DNA of 7,041 nt, taken from positions 1 to 7,041 of the forward strand of contig DMTA01000391.1 of assembly GCA_003454835.1 (NCBI GenBank). Reading direction: 5' to 3'. The stretch comes from Achromobacter sp. (GTDB taxonomy: Bacteria > Pseudomonadota > Gammaproteobacteria > Burkholderiales > Burkholderiaceae_B). Made by a program: the position numbers and the translations under genes. A model generated the notes under the pieces. That model saw only the letters and a program-made list of their open reading frames with translations, made no database searches and was not told the origin of the DNA. Below, piece by piece: positions 1 to 6,195 of the stretch (the stretch's first letter is position 1; each line of letters begins with the position of its first letter).

Positions 1-45
1 CCGGCCGTGTCCAGCCGGCCGCGTCCGCCTGCCGACCCGCGCACT

Positions 46-51
46 TACAAT
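46..51 (+). promoter_or_regulatory. probable -10 element of yigZ
   Basis: TACAAT here is a 5/6 match to the sigma-70 -10 consensus. By standard spacing, transcription would start near position 58, one base before the ATG at 59. I see no good -35 hexamer 16-18 bases upstream; the sequence there is GC-rich. Presence of the hexamer is seen directly, promoter activity is inferred. Confidence 0.45.
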
Positions 52-58
52 GCCGGGC

Positions 59-646
59 ATGACGCACACGCTGACCGCTCCCTGCACCTATCAGGAAGAC
101 ATCAAGAAAAGCCGCTTTGCCGCGTATGCCGCGCCGGTCGCCACGATCGACGACGCCATGCGCTTCTTTGCCGAGCACAGCGACCCCGAAGCCACGCACA
201 ACTGCTGGGCCTATCGTATCGGACAGGAATACCGCTTCAACGACGACGGCGAGCCCGGCGGCACAGCGGGCAGGCCGATCCTGCAGGCCATCGAAGGCCA
301 GGACATGGACCGCGTGGCGGTGCTGGTCGTGCGCTGGTACGGGGGAATCAAGCTCGGTGCGGGCGGACTGGTGCGCGCTTACGGCGGCTGCGCGGCCAAT
401 TGCCTGCGCTTGGGCGAGCGCACGGAAATCGTCGACCTGGCGACGGTGCGCTGCGCCTGCGGCTTCGGCGAAATGGCGCTGCTGAAATCACGGCTGGCGC
501 AGGCAGGCGCGGCCATTCAGCAGGAAGACTACAACGCGGACGGCGTCACGCTCACGTTCACGGTTCCGCGTGTGGTGCTGACTGAATTGGAAGTCACTGC
601 GGCGAACATCACGCGCGGCCGGTCCGCGTGGGAAGTCGTTTCGTAG
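59..646 (+). CDS. yigZ: YigZ/IMPACT (UPF0029) family protein
   Basis: This 195-residue protein belongs to the YigZ/IMPACT family, which is conserved in bacteria and related to eukaryotic IMPACT, a regulator of the Gcn2 kinase. The biochemical role of the bacterial members is not settled, though nucleic-acid binding has been proposed. The N-terminal UPF0029 domain spans about residues 1-115 and shows the family motif DGEPGGTAGRPI (63-74), then RWYGGIKLGAGGLVRAY (92-108). The C-terminal part (about 125-190) fits the DUF1949 ferredoxin-like domain. Full length matches the family (about 200 residues), so the gene looks intact. I chose the ATG at 59 because MTHTLTAPCTYQEDIKKSRF resembles family N-termini. 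An in-frame ATG at 50 would add three residues (MPG) and lies inside the probable -10 element. No Shine-Dalgarno sequence precedes either start. The gene is convergent with the thioredoxin gene. Family assignment is secure, function is not. Confidence 0.92.
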   Translation: MTHTLTAPCTYQEDIKKSRFAAYAAPVATIDDAMRFFAEHSDPEATHNCWAYRIGQEYRFNDDGEPGGTAGRPILQAIEGQDMDRVAVLVVRWYGGIKLGAGGLVRAYGGCAANCLRLGERTEIVDLATVRCACGFGEMALLKSRLAQAGAAIQQEDYNADGVTLTFTVPRVVLTELEVTAANITRGRSAWEVVS

Positions 647-684
647 CCAGCCAGCACCCGCACCAGCCTGCCGAGCCGCGGCGT

Positions 685-704
685 CCGGGAAGCAAATGTC
701 CCGG
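685..704. other. small hairpin after yigZ
   Basis: CCGGGA (685-690) pairs with TCCCGG (699-704), a perfect 6-bp stem with an 8-base A-rich loop. It lies 38 bases past the yigZ stop. No T run follows on the plus strand, so it is at most part of a 3'-end structure for the yigZ transcript, together with the stronger hairpin at 714-736. Confidence 0.35.
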
Positions 705-705
705 T

Positions 706-736
706 GCAAAAGGAAGGGGCCCGATCCGGGCCCCTT
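706..736 (-). terminator. rho-independent terminator of the thioredoxin gene, possibly bidirectional
   Basis: AAGGGGCCC (714-722) and GGGCCCCTT (728-736) form a perfect 9-bp GC-rich stem with a 5-base loop. On the minus strand it begins 5 bases after the thioredoxin stop codon and is followed by CCTTTTGC, a short T run, as expected of an intrinsic terminator. On the plus strand the stem is followed only by GCGGTTT, so it could end yigZ transcription with lower efficiency. Confidence 0.8.
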
Positions 737-741
737 GCGGT

Positions 742-1116
742 TTACGCGTCCTGGCTATCTTGCGCCGCGGCGATTTCCTGGTGGACCTTTTCCATGTCCA
801 CTTCCTTGATCTTGGCGAGCAGTTCGTTCAACTGACCGCCGGACAAGGCGCCGGGTTGCGAGAACAGCAGGACCTTTTCGCGGAAGACCATCAGCGTCGG
901 AATCGAGCGGATGCCCAGCGCGCCGGCCAGTTCCTGCTCGACGTCGGTATTCACCTTGGCGAACGTGACGTCCGGATGCTCGGTGGCGGCCTGTTCAAAC
1001 ACCGGCGCAAAACCACGGCACGGGCCGCACCAGGGCGCCCAGAAGTCGACGATGAGGGTCCCGTCGGGCGTGATGGCTTCCTGGAAGCTGTCTTTGGTGA
1101 GTTCAACAATACTCAT
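742..1116 (-). CDS. thioredoxin family protein
   Basis: A 124-residue cytoplasmic thioredoxin-fold protein, expected to reduce disulfides in target proteins and to be recycled by thioredoxin reductase. The active site WCGPC is at residues 29-33 (Cys30 and Cys33), inside VDFWAPWCGPC. The buried acidic residue typical of thioredoxins is Asp24, and the cis-proline is Pro73 in RSIPT. There is no signal peptide or membrane segment. It is longer than classical thioredoxin (about 108 residues) because of a charged C-terminal tail (about 105-124). The residues after the active site read RGFAP rather than the KMIAP of E. coli TrxA, so it may be a secondary thioredoxin rather than the main TrxA. The start at 1116 is set by an AAGGA site 6 bases upstream; the longer reading frame to 1248 lacks homologous character. 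It lies downstream of the LLM oxidoreductase gene but appears to have its own promoter. Confidence 0.93.
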   Translation of the reverse strand: MSIVELTKDSFQEAITPDGTLIVDFWAPWCGPCRGFAPVFEQAATEHPDVTFAKVNTDVEQELAGALGIRSIPTLMVFREKVLLFSQPGALSGGQLNELLAKIKEVDMEKVHQEIAAAQDSQDA

Positions 1117-1122
1117 GAGAAA

Positions 1123-1127
1123 TCCTT
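1123..1127 (-). promoter_or_regulatory. ribosome binding site of the thioredoxin gene
   Basis: AAGGA on the minus strand, 6 bases before the ATG at 1116. It fixes this start over upstream in-frame starts. Confidence 0.75.
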
Positions 1128-1161
1128 GCCGCGTGGGCGGCGAAAAGCGGTGGCGGAGACA

Positions 1162-1178
1162 CCGGGGGCCTGCCCCGG
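1162..1178 (-). other. leader hairpin upstream of the thioredoxin gene
   Basis: CCGGGG (1162-1167) and CCCCGG (1173-1178) form a perfect 6-bp GC stem with a 5-base loop. It lies in the predicted leader of the thioredoxin transcript. No T run follows, so it is not an obvious terminator for the oxidoreductase gene upstream. Confidence 0.3.
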
Positions 1179-1218
1179 CGCTGATGCGGCGACGCGTATT
1201 GCCAGGCCTTGAAAGCCC

Positions 1219-1248
1219 ATAGTAGAGCCGGTCCAGGCCGCGTCGCAA
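1219..1248 (-). promoter_or_regulatory. probable sigma-70 promoter of the thioredoxin gene
   Basis: On the minus strand, TTGCGA (1248-1243) and TACTAT (1224-1219) are separated by 18 bases, each a 4/6 match to the -35 and -10 consensus. Transcription would start near 1212 and give a leader of about 95 bases. The site sits in the 166-bp gap between the oxidoreductase stop and the thioredoxin start. Apart from this and the leader hairpin, I see nothing else in the gap. Confidence 0.4.
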
Positions 1249-1282
1249 TGGTTGGCGCCGTCATTGGCGCAGATTACGGCTC

Positions 1283-2305
1283 TCAGGCCGCTGATTTGGT
1301 GGAGACGCCCGCGCCGTTTTTCAGCGAGGCGACGATCTCGAAAGAACGCAGGCGGTCGGCGATGTCGTAGAAGTCGGACACGATCATGACCTCGTCGGCC
1401 TGCGTTTCCGCGACCAGCGCTTCGAGTTCGCGCTTGACGGTGTCCGGTCCGCCCACGATCGAAGCGCCCAATCTCTGATTGACCGCTTCGCGCTCCCATT
1501 CGTTCCACACGCCGTCCATGTTTTCGACTGGCGGCTGCAGTTGCAGGCGATGGCCGCGTACGAGCGACAGGAACTTCAATTGCTGCGTAGTCGACTGGAA
1601 GCGCGCGGCCTCGTCGGTTTCGGCGGCAATGACGGGCACGCCGATCATCGAGTAAGGGCGCGCCAGCGTCTCGGACGGCTTGAACAGGTGACGGTACAAG
1701 CGCATCGCGGCCATGCCTTCCGGCGAGAAGTGTCCGGCAAACGAGAAGGGCAGGCCAAGTTCAGCCGCCATGCGCGCGCTGAAGTCACTGGAGCCCAGCA
1801 GCCAGATCGGCACATCCAAGCCTTCGCCGGGGATGGCGCGAACGGGCTGGCCGGGGCGTGACGGGGCCAGAAAGCCACGCAGCTCCTCGACCAGGGCCGG
1901 GAACTCGAGGCCGCTGCGCGGACTACGGCGCAGCGCCTGTTGCGTGGCGCCGTCGCTGCCCGGCGCGCGGCCCAGGCCCAGGTCGATGCGCCCGGGGTAA
2001 AGGGTCTCGAGCGTGCCGAACTGTTCGGCGATGATCAGCGGCGCATGGTTGGGCAGCATGACGCCGCCCGAGCCGACGCGCAGCGTGCGGGTGTGGCCGG
2101 CCACGTGGCCGATCAGCACGGCCGTGGCGCTGCTGGCAATGCCATTGATGTTGTGGTGCTCGGCCAGCCAGAATCGGTTGTAGCCCAGTTGCTCGACATG
2201 CTGCGCCAGTGCGACCGTATTGCGGAACGCATCCGCGGCGTCGCGGCCCTGCACAATCGGGGCCAGGTCCAGCACGGAAAAGGGGATATTCGCCAGGGCG
2301 CTCAT
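1283..2305 (-). CDS. LLM class flavin-dependent oxidoreductase (YhbW-like)
   Basis: A 340-residue, full-length protein of the bacterial-luciferase-like superfamily, a TIM-barrel fold that uses reduced FMN to oxygenate or oxidise small molecules. It resembles the YhbW/MsnO8-type branch, whose substrates are mostly unknown. Visible landmarks are WLAEHHN (46-52), the usual AEHH near strand 2; [14 protein letters not shown] (105-118), a conserved phosphate/flavin-side loop; and [12 protein letters not shown] (166-177), matching the later barrel strand. There is no signal peptide. The start at 2305 is supported by GGAGG (minus strand, 2317-2313) 7 bases upstream. The gene is divergent from the VOC gene across 232 bp and is followed on the same strand by the thioredoxin gene. 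The family call is firm, the substrate cannot be read from the sequence. Confidence 0.92.
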   Translation of the reverse strand: MSALANIPFSVLDLAPIVQGRDAADAFRNTVALAQHVEQLGYNRFWLAEHHNINGIASSATAVLIGHVAGHTRTLRVGSGGVMLPNHAPLIIAEQFGTLETLYPGRIDLGLGRAPGSDGATQQALRRSPRSGLEFPALVEELRGFLAPSRPGQPVRAIPGEGLDVPIWLLGSSDFSARMAAELGLPFSFAGHFSPEGMAAMRLYRHLFKPSETLARPYSMIGVPVIAAETDEAARFQSTTQQLKFLSLVRGHRLQLQPPVENMDGVWNEWEREAVNQRLGASIVGGPDTVKRELEALVAETQADEVMIVSDFYDIADRLRSFEIVASLKNGAGVSTKSAA

Positions 2306-2372
2306 GCGTGCGCCTCCGCTGCGTCATGACAGGCTTGCAGCGCGGAAATGAAAGGGGAAGGGCGCAAAATGT

Positions 2373-2400
2373 ACTCCATATGCTGATCTACATGGGGAGT
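2373..2400. promoter_or_regulatory. imperfect inverted repeat, possible operator
   Basis: ACTCCATATG (2373-2382) and CATGGGGAGT (2391-2400) are inverted copies matching at 8 of 10 positions, around an 8-base spacer. The repeat lies between the divergent oxidoreductase and VOC genes, 68 bases upstream of the oxidoreductase ATG. The minus-strand hexamer TACATT (2373-2368) abuts it and could be a -10 element, although I see no good -35. Size and symmetry fit a dimeric transcription factor site; no regulator gene is in the window. Confidence 0.35.
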
Positions 2401-2449
2401 GTATCGGCGAATTCAACCGCGTCCGCCAGCAACCATGCCCTTGGGCGGG

Positions 2450-2476
2450 TTGATTGATTTTTTCGATCCCTACAAT
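2450..2476 (+). promoter_or_regulatory. probable promoter of the VOC gene
   Basis: TACAAT (2471-2476) is a 5/6 match to the -10 consensus. TTGATT (2450-2455) is a possible -35 but with only 15 bases of spacing, which is short. Transcription would start near 2483, giving a leader of about 55 bases before the ATG at 2538. Confidence 0.5.
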
Positions 2477-2526
2477 AGCAACCGGACTTGCGGCCTCAAT
2501 TGCCGCGGTCTTGTCTTACACGGCAC

Positions 2527-2531
2527 AGGAG
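2527..2531 (+). promoter_or_regulatory. ribosome binding site of the VOC gene
   Basis: AGGAG lies 6 bases before the ATG at 2538. It decides that start over the in-frame TTG at 2454, which sits upstream of the probable -10 element. Confidence 0.75.
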
Positions 2532-2537
2532 ACGCGC

Positions 2538-2891
2538 ATGGGCGCCAGCGGCAACAACAACCAGATCGACAACATCGAATTCAACGTCGCGGACATCGCG
2601 CGCAGCAAGCGCTTCTATGGCGAGGTTTTCGGGTGGACGTTCACGGATTACGGCCCGACGTATTCCGAATTCACCGACGGCCGCCTCAAAGGGGGCTTCA
2701 CCACGGGCGAGGCGGTGCGTCCGGGCGGACCGTTGATTATTTTGTATGGCGACGACCTGACCGCGATCCGCCAGCGCATCATGGCCGCCGGAGGGCGGAT
2801 CAGCCGCGAGGAATTCACCTTTCCAGGCGGCAGCCGCTTCCATTTCACAGACCTGGATGGCTACGAACTGGCGGTGTGGACTGCTCGGTGA
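2538..2891 (+). CDS. VOC family (glyoxalase-fold) protein
   Basis: A 117-residue protein with one vicinal-oxygen-chelate domain, resembling the group annotated as predicted enzymes related to lactoylglutathione lyase. The first half shows the pattern QIDNIEFNVADIARSKRFYG (about 9-28), then EVFGWTF (29-35). The second half ends in SRFHFTDLDGYELAVW (99-114), the usual closing strand. Length suits a single-domain member that would dimerise to form the active site. In many relatives a His begins the first strand, as a metal ligand in glyoxalase I; here Asn12 appears to occupy that place, while Glu110 sits near the usual C-terminal acidic ligand. Metal use and substrate are therefore uncertain, and it should not be called a glyoxalase I. 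It is convergent with the permease gene. Confidence 0.88.
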   Translation: MGASGNNNQIDNIEFNVADIARSKRFYGEVFGWTFTDYGPTYSEFTDGRLKGGFTTGEAVRPGGPLIILYGDDLTAIRQRIMAAGGRISREEFTFPGGSRFHFTDLDGYELAVWTAR

Positions 2892-2997
2892 GGTGTCAGG
2901 CACCAGGGCCAGCCTCCACTTCCGGTGTCTGACACCCTTGCAGATGTGGCCGCCAGGTTGGCAAGGCGCCGCCAGGGTGTCTGGCACCTTGCCAACC
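2892..2997. repeat. cluster of three 13-bp palindromic repeats (REP-like)
   Basis: Three near-identical 13-mers occur: GGTGTCAGGCACC (2892-2904), GGTGTCTGACACC (2924-2936) and GGTGTCTGGCACC (2976-2988). They differ from one another by one or two bases, and each is itself palindromic or nearly so. Copy 1 can pair with copy 2 over 12 of 13 positions to form a long stem with a 19-base loop. Copy 3 lies within the hairpin at 2956-2997. The first copy starts directly after the VOC stop codon. The motif was not noticed elsewhere in the window. The arrangement resembles repetitive extragenic palindromes in a convergent intergenic gap. Confidence 0.7.
2956..2997 (-). terminator. long hairpin between the convergent VOC and permease genes
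   Basis: GGTTGGCAAGG (2956-2966) pairs perfectly with CCTTGCCAACC (2987-2997), an 11-bp stem. Inside it, GCCAG (2971-2975) pairs with CTGGC (2981-2985) around a 5-base loop. It begins 8 bases past the permease stop on the minus strand and 64 bases past the VOC stop on the plus strand. No T run follows on either strand, so it may be a 3'-end stabilising structure or an atypical terminator rather than a standard intrinsic one. Confidence 0.45.
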
Positions 2998-3005
2998 AAC
3001 TCCGC

Positions 3006-4298
3006 TTACTCCGGGAAGAACGCGTAGCGGATCACGAACAGCACAGCCACGAGCCACGTGGCCGGGTGTACGTCGCGCATCTTGCCCGTGGCGGTCTTGA
3101 GCACCACGTAGCTGATGAAGCCGAAGGCAATGCCGTTTGCGATGGAGTACGTGAACGGCATGACCAGCGCGGTCAGCGCGGCCGGCGTGGCTTCGCAGAC
3201 GTCGTTCCAGTCGATGTCGATAAGCTCGCGCATCATCAGGCCGGCGACGTAGAGCAGGGCGGGTGCGGTGGCGTAGGCCGGCACGGCGCCCGCCAGCGGC
3301 GAGATGAACAGCGCGGCCAGGAACAGCAGGCCCACGATCAGTGCGGTCATGCCGGTGCGTCCGCCAGCCTGCACGCCGGATGCGCTTTCCACGTAGGCGG
3401 TGGTGCTGCTGGTGCCCAGCATCGAACCGGCCACGATGGCGGTGCTGTCCGCGAACAGCGCGCGGCCCAGGCGATTGGGGCGATCTTCGGGCACGAGGCC
3501 GGCGCGCTTGGCCACGCCCACCAGCGTCCCGGTGGCGTCGAACACCTCGACCAGCACGAACACGAGAATCACGTGCACGAAGCCGGAGTGCAGCGCGCCC
3601 ATGATGTCCAGCTTGAAGAGGGTAGGCGACAGGCTGGGCGGCGCGGAAAAGATGCCCTTGAATTCGTTGTAGCCCATCACCATCGACAGCACCGTGACGA
3701 CGATGATGCCGATCAGGATGGCGCCGCGCACGCGCAGCGCGTCCAGCGACGCGATGACGAAAAAGCCCAGGATGGCGAAGAGCGGGCCGTGCGTGGTGAG
3801 GTTGCCCAGCGTGACCTTGGTGGCCGGATGGGCGACCACGATGCCGGCGCTGGATAGCGCGATAATGGCCAGAAACAGCCCAATACCCGCCGCAATGGCG
3901 CTGCGCAGCGAATGCGGGATGCCCTTGACCAGCCAGACCCGGATGCCGGATATCGTCAGGAACAGGAAGATGATGCCCGAGATGAACACCGCGCCCAGCG
4001 CCTGCTCCCAGGTGTAGCCCATGGTCTTGACCACGGTGAAAGCAAAGAAGGCGTTCAGCCCCATGCCGGGCGCCATGCCGATCGGCCAGTTGGCGATGAA
4101 CGCCATGACCAGCGAGCCCAGCGCGGCGGCCAGGCAGGTGGCAACAAAGACAGCGTCGCGGTCCATGCCCGTCGAGGACAGGATGTCAGGATTGACAAAG
4201 ATGATGTACGACATCGTCAGGAATGTCGTCAGGCCGGCCACGACTTCCGTTCTCGCGGTCGTGCCGTGCTCACGCAGCTTGAATAGCTTCTCCAGCAT
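3006..4298 (-). CDS. NCS2 family purine permease (AzgA/adenine-guanine-hypoxanthine type)
   Basis: A 430-residue inner-membrane protein with many hydrophobic segments, consistent with the 14-helix NCS2 fold that imports nucleobases with protons. It belongs to the AzgA-like branch (COG2252: adenine, guanine, hypoxanthine) rather than the uracil/xanthine branch. The signatures are [14 protein letters not shown] (74-87) in the first substrate-binding segment, [12 protein letters not shown] (251-262) with the conserved Asp254, and [13 protein letters not shown] (304-316) near the second discontinuous helix. Length matches the family (about 430-450). The ATG at 4298 gives the usual short cytoplasmic N-terminus ([20 protein letters not shown]) and has a weak GGGGA 5 bases upstream. 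The longer frame to 4364 adds a Pro-rich stretch without family likeness. It is divergent from tsaD. Which purine it carries cannot be decided from the sequence. Confidence 0.93.
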   Translation of the reverse strand: MLEKLFKLREHGTTARTEVVAGLTTFLTMSYIIFVNPDILSSTGMDRDAVFVATCLAAALGSLVMAFIANWPIGMAPGMGLNAFFAFTVVKTMGYTWEQALGAVFISGIIFLFLTISGIRVWLVKGIPHSLRSAIAAGIGLFLAIIALSSAGIVVAHPATKVTLGNLTTHGPLFAILGFFVIASLDALRVRGAILIGIIVVTVLSMVMGYNEFKGIFSAPPSLSPTLFKLDIMGALHSGFVHVILVFVLVEVFDATGTLVGVAKRAGLVPEDRPNRLGRALFADSTAIVAGSMLGTSSTTAYVESASGVQAGGRTGMTALIVGLLFLAALFISPLAGAVPAYATAPALLYVAGLMMRELIDIDWNDVCEATPAALTALVMPFTYSIANGIAFGFISYVVLKTATGKMRDVHPATWLVAVLFVIRYAFFPE

Positions 4299-4338
4299 TC
4301 GAGTCCCCAGGGTTTTTGCAGGATTTTCAGGTTGTGGC

Positions 4339-4361
4339 GGGCGGGGCGGAAAGCCCCGTCC
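4339..4361. promoter_or_regulatory. GC-rich hairpin in the permease/tsaD intergenic region
   Basis: GGGCGGGGC (4339-4347) pairs with GCCCCGTCC (4353-4361), a 9-bp stem including one G-T pair, with the loop GGAAA. It lies 40 bases upstream of the permease ATG on the minus strand, probably in that gene's leader, and just upstream of the tsaD -10 element. There is no T run, and I do not recognise a known riboswitch class here. Confidence 0.35.
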
Positions 4362-4394
4362 CATTCAAGAACCCGCGTATTTTCGCATCAGTTG

Positions 4395-4400
4395 TAAACT
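4395..4400 (+). promoter_or_regulatory. probable -10 element of tsaD
   Basis: TAAACT sits 8 bases before the tsaD ATG at 4409, so transcription would start at about 4407 and leave nearly no leader. No convincing -35 is seen 16-18 bases upstream. The upstream sequence has no Shine-Dalgarno motif, which fits a leaderless message. Confidence 0.4.
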
Positions 4401-4408
4401 CTGCCGCC

Positions 4409-5440
4409 ATGATCATTCTCGGCTTTGAAAGCTCCTGCGACGAAACCGGCGTCGCAGCCGTCTGTACGGAACGCGGCCTGCTCGCGCACGCGCTGCACAC
4501 CCAGATCGCCATGCACCAGGAATACGGGGGCGTGGTGCCGGAACTTGCGTCGCGCGACCACATCCGCCGCGTGGTGCCGCTGACCCGCCAGGTGCTGCAG
4601 GAAGCGGGTCTGCAAATGTCCGACATCGGCGCCGTGGCCTATACGGCGGGGCCGGGTCTGGCCGGCGCATTGCTGGTCGGCGCCAGCGTCGCGCAGTCTT
4701 TCGCCTGGTCGCGCGGCCTGCCGGCCATCGGCATTCATCACCTCGAGGGCCATCTGCTGTCGCCGATGCTGGCCGATCCCCGTCCCGAGTTTCCCTTCAT
4801 CGCCTTGCTGGTCTCCGGCGGACACACCCAGCTCATGCGTGTAGATGGCGTGGGCCGCTACGAGCTGCTGGGCGAAACGCTGGACGACGCCGCGGGCGAG
4901 GCTTTCGACAAATCCGCCAAGCTCATGGGCCTGGGCTATCCGGGTGGACCCGCGCTGTCCCGGCTGGCCGGCAGCGGCGACGCCTCGCGCTTCGACCTGC
5001 CGCGCCCCATGCTGCACAGCGGTGACCTGGACTTCAGTTTCAGTGGCCTGAAAACGGCCGTGCTGACCCGTGTCAAGGCGGCTGAACAGAATGGCGGCCT
5101 GGACGAACAGACCCGCGCGGACCTTGCGGCTGCCACGCAGGCGGCCATTGTCGAGGTGCTGGCGGCCAAGTCCATCCGCGCGCTGAAACAGACCGGGCTG
5201 CGCCGCCTGGTCGTGGCCGGCGGAGTGGGGGCCAACCAGCTCCTGCGCGCCAAGCTCGATGCCGCCCTCAAGCCGCTCAAGGCCCGCGCGTACTTTCCGC
5301 CGCTGGAACTGTGCACCGACAACGGCGCCATGATCGCGTTCGCGGCGGCCGAGCGTGTAAAGGCCGGATTGGCCACGCTGGACGCCAGCGCCCACAGCTT
5401 CACGGTCAAGCCGCGCTGGGATCTGGCCGATATCGCCTGA
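4409..5440 (+). CDS. tsaD: tRNA N6-adenosine threonylcarbamoyltransferase TsaD
   Basis: A 343-residue cytoplasmic enzyme (older names gcp and ygjD). It transfers the threonylcarbamoyl group from threonylcarbamoyl-AMP to A37 of ANN-decoding tRNAs, working with TsaB, TsaE and TsaC to make t6A. It has the ASKHA two-lobe fold. Visible are the start [14 protein letters not shown] (1-14), the metal ligands in HLEGH (His111 and His115), SGGHT (136-140), [19 protein letters not shown] (163-181), [10 protein letters not shown] (209-218), VAGGVGAN (269-276), and CTDNGAMIA (302-310) with Asp304 as third metal ligand. All expected key residues are present and length fits (E. coli 337). The ATG at 4409 matches the family N-terminus precisely. 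Neighbouring plsY is convergent and unrelated in pathway. The gene is normally essential. Confidence 0.97.
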   Translation: MIILGFESSCDETGVAAVCTERGLLAHALHTQIAMHQEYGGVVPELASRDHIRRVVPLTRQVLQEAGLQMSDIGAVAYTAGPGLAGALLVGASVAQSFAWSRGLPAIGIHHLEGHLLSPMLADPRPEFPFIALLVSGGHTQLMRVDGVGRYELLGETLDDAAGEAFDKSAKLMGLGYPGGPALSRLAGSGDASRFDLPRPMLHSGDLDFSFSGLKTAVLTRVKAAEQNGGLDEQTRADLAAATQAAIVEVLAAKSIRALKQTGLRRLVVAGGVGANQLLRAKLDAALKPLKARAYFPPLELCTDNGAMIAFAAAERVKAGLATLDASAHSFTVKPRWDLADIA

Positions 5441-5448
5441 AATGCAAA

Positions 5449-5475
5449 CGGGCGGCCAAGGCCGCCCGGTTTTTC
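5449..5475 (+). terminator. rho-independent terminator of tsaD, possibly bidirectional
   Basis: CGGGCGGC (5449-5456) and GCCGCCCG (5461-5468) form a perfect 8-bp stem with the loop CAAG, followed by GGTTTTT. It starts 8 bases after the tsaD stop. On the minus strand the stem is followed by TTTGCATTT, so it may also end plsY transcripts 34 bases past their stop. Confidence 0.9.
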
Positions 5476-5508
5476 CACCCCTCTGATCCGCCCATCGCGG
5501 GTCGGGAA

Positions 5509-6147
5509 TTACTTCTTCTTGCTGCCGATCCGGCTTTCGGTGCCCTGAATCAGGCGGGCGATGTTGGCGCGATGGCGGTAGAAAAGCAGGATGCCGATGA
5601 TCGCCAGCGCCACGCCCAGGGCCGGTTGCGCCTGCCAGGCCAGCCCGGATCCGAACACGTAATAGACGGGGGCGAAAAACGCGGCCACCAGCGAAGCCAG
5701 CGACGAATAACGGAAGAATAGGGCGATGATCAGCCACGTTGCCGCGGTGGCGACGGCCAGCCAGGGCTGGATCGCCACCAGCACGCCCAGCGCGGTCGCC
5801 ACGCCCTTGCCGCCCTTGAATCCCAGGAAGATGGGGTACAGGTGTCCGATGAAGGCAGCCAGCGCCACGCAGGCCAGGGCGACGGGCCCAATGCCCGGCG
5901 CGAGCTTTTCAGCCAGCCAGATCGCGAACCATCCCTTGGCGGCGTCCCCCAATAGCGTCAATGCGGCGGCGGTCTTGTTGCCGGTGCGCAGCACATTGGT
6001 CGCGCCGGGGTTCTTGGACCCGTAGCTGCGGGGGTCCTGCAGACCCATCAGCTTGCTGACCACCACGGCGAACGGCACGGAGCCAATCAGGTAGGCCAGC
6101 ACGACGAGCGCGACGGTAAATGCCAGGGAGGGTTCGGTTATCGCCAT
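5509..6147 (-). CDS. plsY: glycerol-3-phosphate acyltransferase PlsY
   Basis: A 212-residue inner-membrane enzyme that moves an acyl group from acyl-phosphate (made by PlsX) to the sn-1 position of glycerol-3-phosphate, giving lysophosphatidic acid, the first committed step of phospholipid synthesis. Hydrophobic segments are seen at about 8-30, 83-108, 115-145 and 150-190. The family motifs are GSVPFA (22-27), [12 protein letters not shown] (43-54), [18 protein letters not shown] (101-118) and RHRANIARL (191-199). The C-terminus ends in a Lys-rich tail (GSKKK). Length is typical. The ATG at 6147 gives the usual short N-terminus before the first helix. No clear Shine-Dalgarno sequence precedes it; a longer frame to 6240 would cross the probable promoter and is unlikely. 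It is divergent from surE and convergent with tsaD. Confidence 0.96.
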   Translation of the reverse strand: MAITEPSLAFTVALVVLAYLIGSVPFAVVVSKLMGLQDPRSYGSKNPGATNVLRTGNKTAAALTLLGDAAKGWFAIWLAEKLAPGIGPVALACVALAAFIGHLYPIFLGFKGGKGVATALGVLVAIQPWLAVATAATWLIIALFFRYSSLASLVAAFFAPVYYVFGSGLAWQAQPALGVALAIIGILLFYRHRANIARLIQGTESRIGSKKK

Positions 6148-6182
6148 GGAAGGGGAGTCCGTTGTTGTAGTAGTGGCTGCGG

Positions 6183-6188
6183 ATTCTA
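6183..6188 (-). promoter_or_regulatory. probable -10 element of plsY
   Basis: TAGAAT on the minus strand (6188-6183) is a 5/6 match to the -10 consensus and would start transcription near 6176, about 29 bases before the plsY ATG. A weak GTGACG (6213-6208) lies 19 bases upstream as a possible -35. Confidence 0.45.
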
Positions 6189-6195
6189 CCCCGGG

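Noticed and set aside
1..45. CCGGCC repeats at the left edge
   Set aside because: Short GC-rich words near the window end; too little sequence to call a terminator or the tail of a preceding gene.
628..1212. Plus-strand open frame opposite the thioredoxin gene
   Set aside because: Antisense to a protein with an unmistakable WCGPC site, and it reads through the terminator hairpin at 714-736.
1252..1270. Direct repeat TTGGCGC at 1252-1258 and 1264-1270
   Set aside because: Only 7 bases and two copies in GC-rich sequence; could easily be chance, and it is not at a clear regulatory position.
2454..2537. N-terminal extension of the VOC protein from a TTG, giving a signal-peptide-like stretch
   Set aside because: The probable -10 element (2471-2476) lies inside it, and the ATG at 2538 has a good AGGAG 6 bases upstream.
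2925..3857. Long plus-strand open frame (310 codons) opposite the permease
   Set aside because: It is antisense to a clear NCS2 permease; its His/Gln/Arg/Gly-rich composition is what high-GC antisense frames produce, and no domain is recognisable.
4388..5737. Long minus-strand open frame (449 codons) across tsaD
   Set aside because: It overlaps all of tsaD and the end of plsY, is rich in Gln, Arg and Gly, and crosses the tsaD terminator; it is an antisense shadow.
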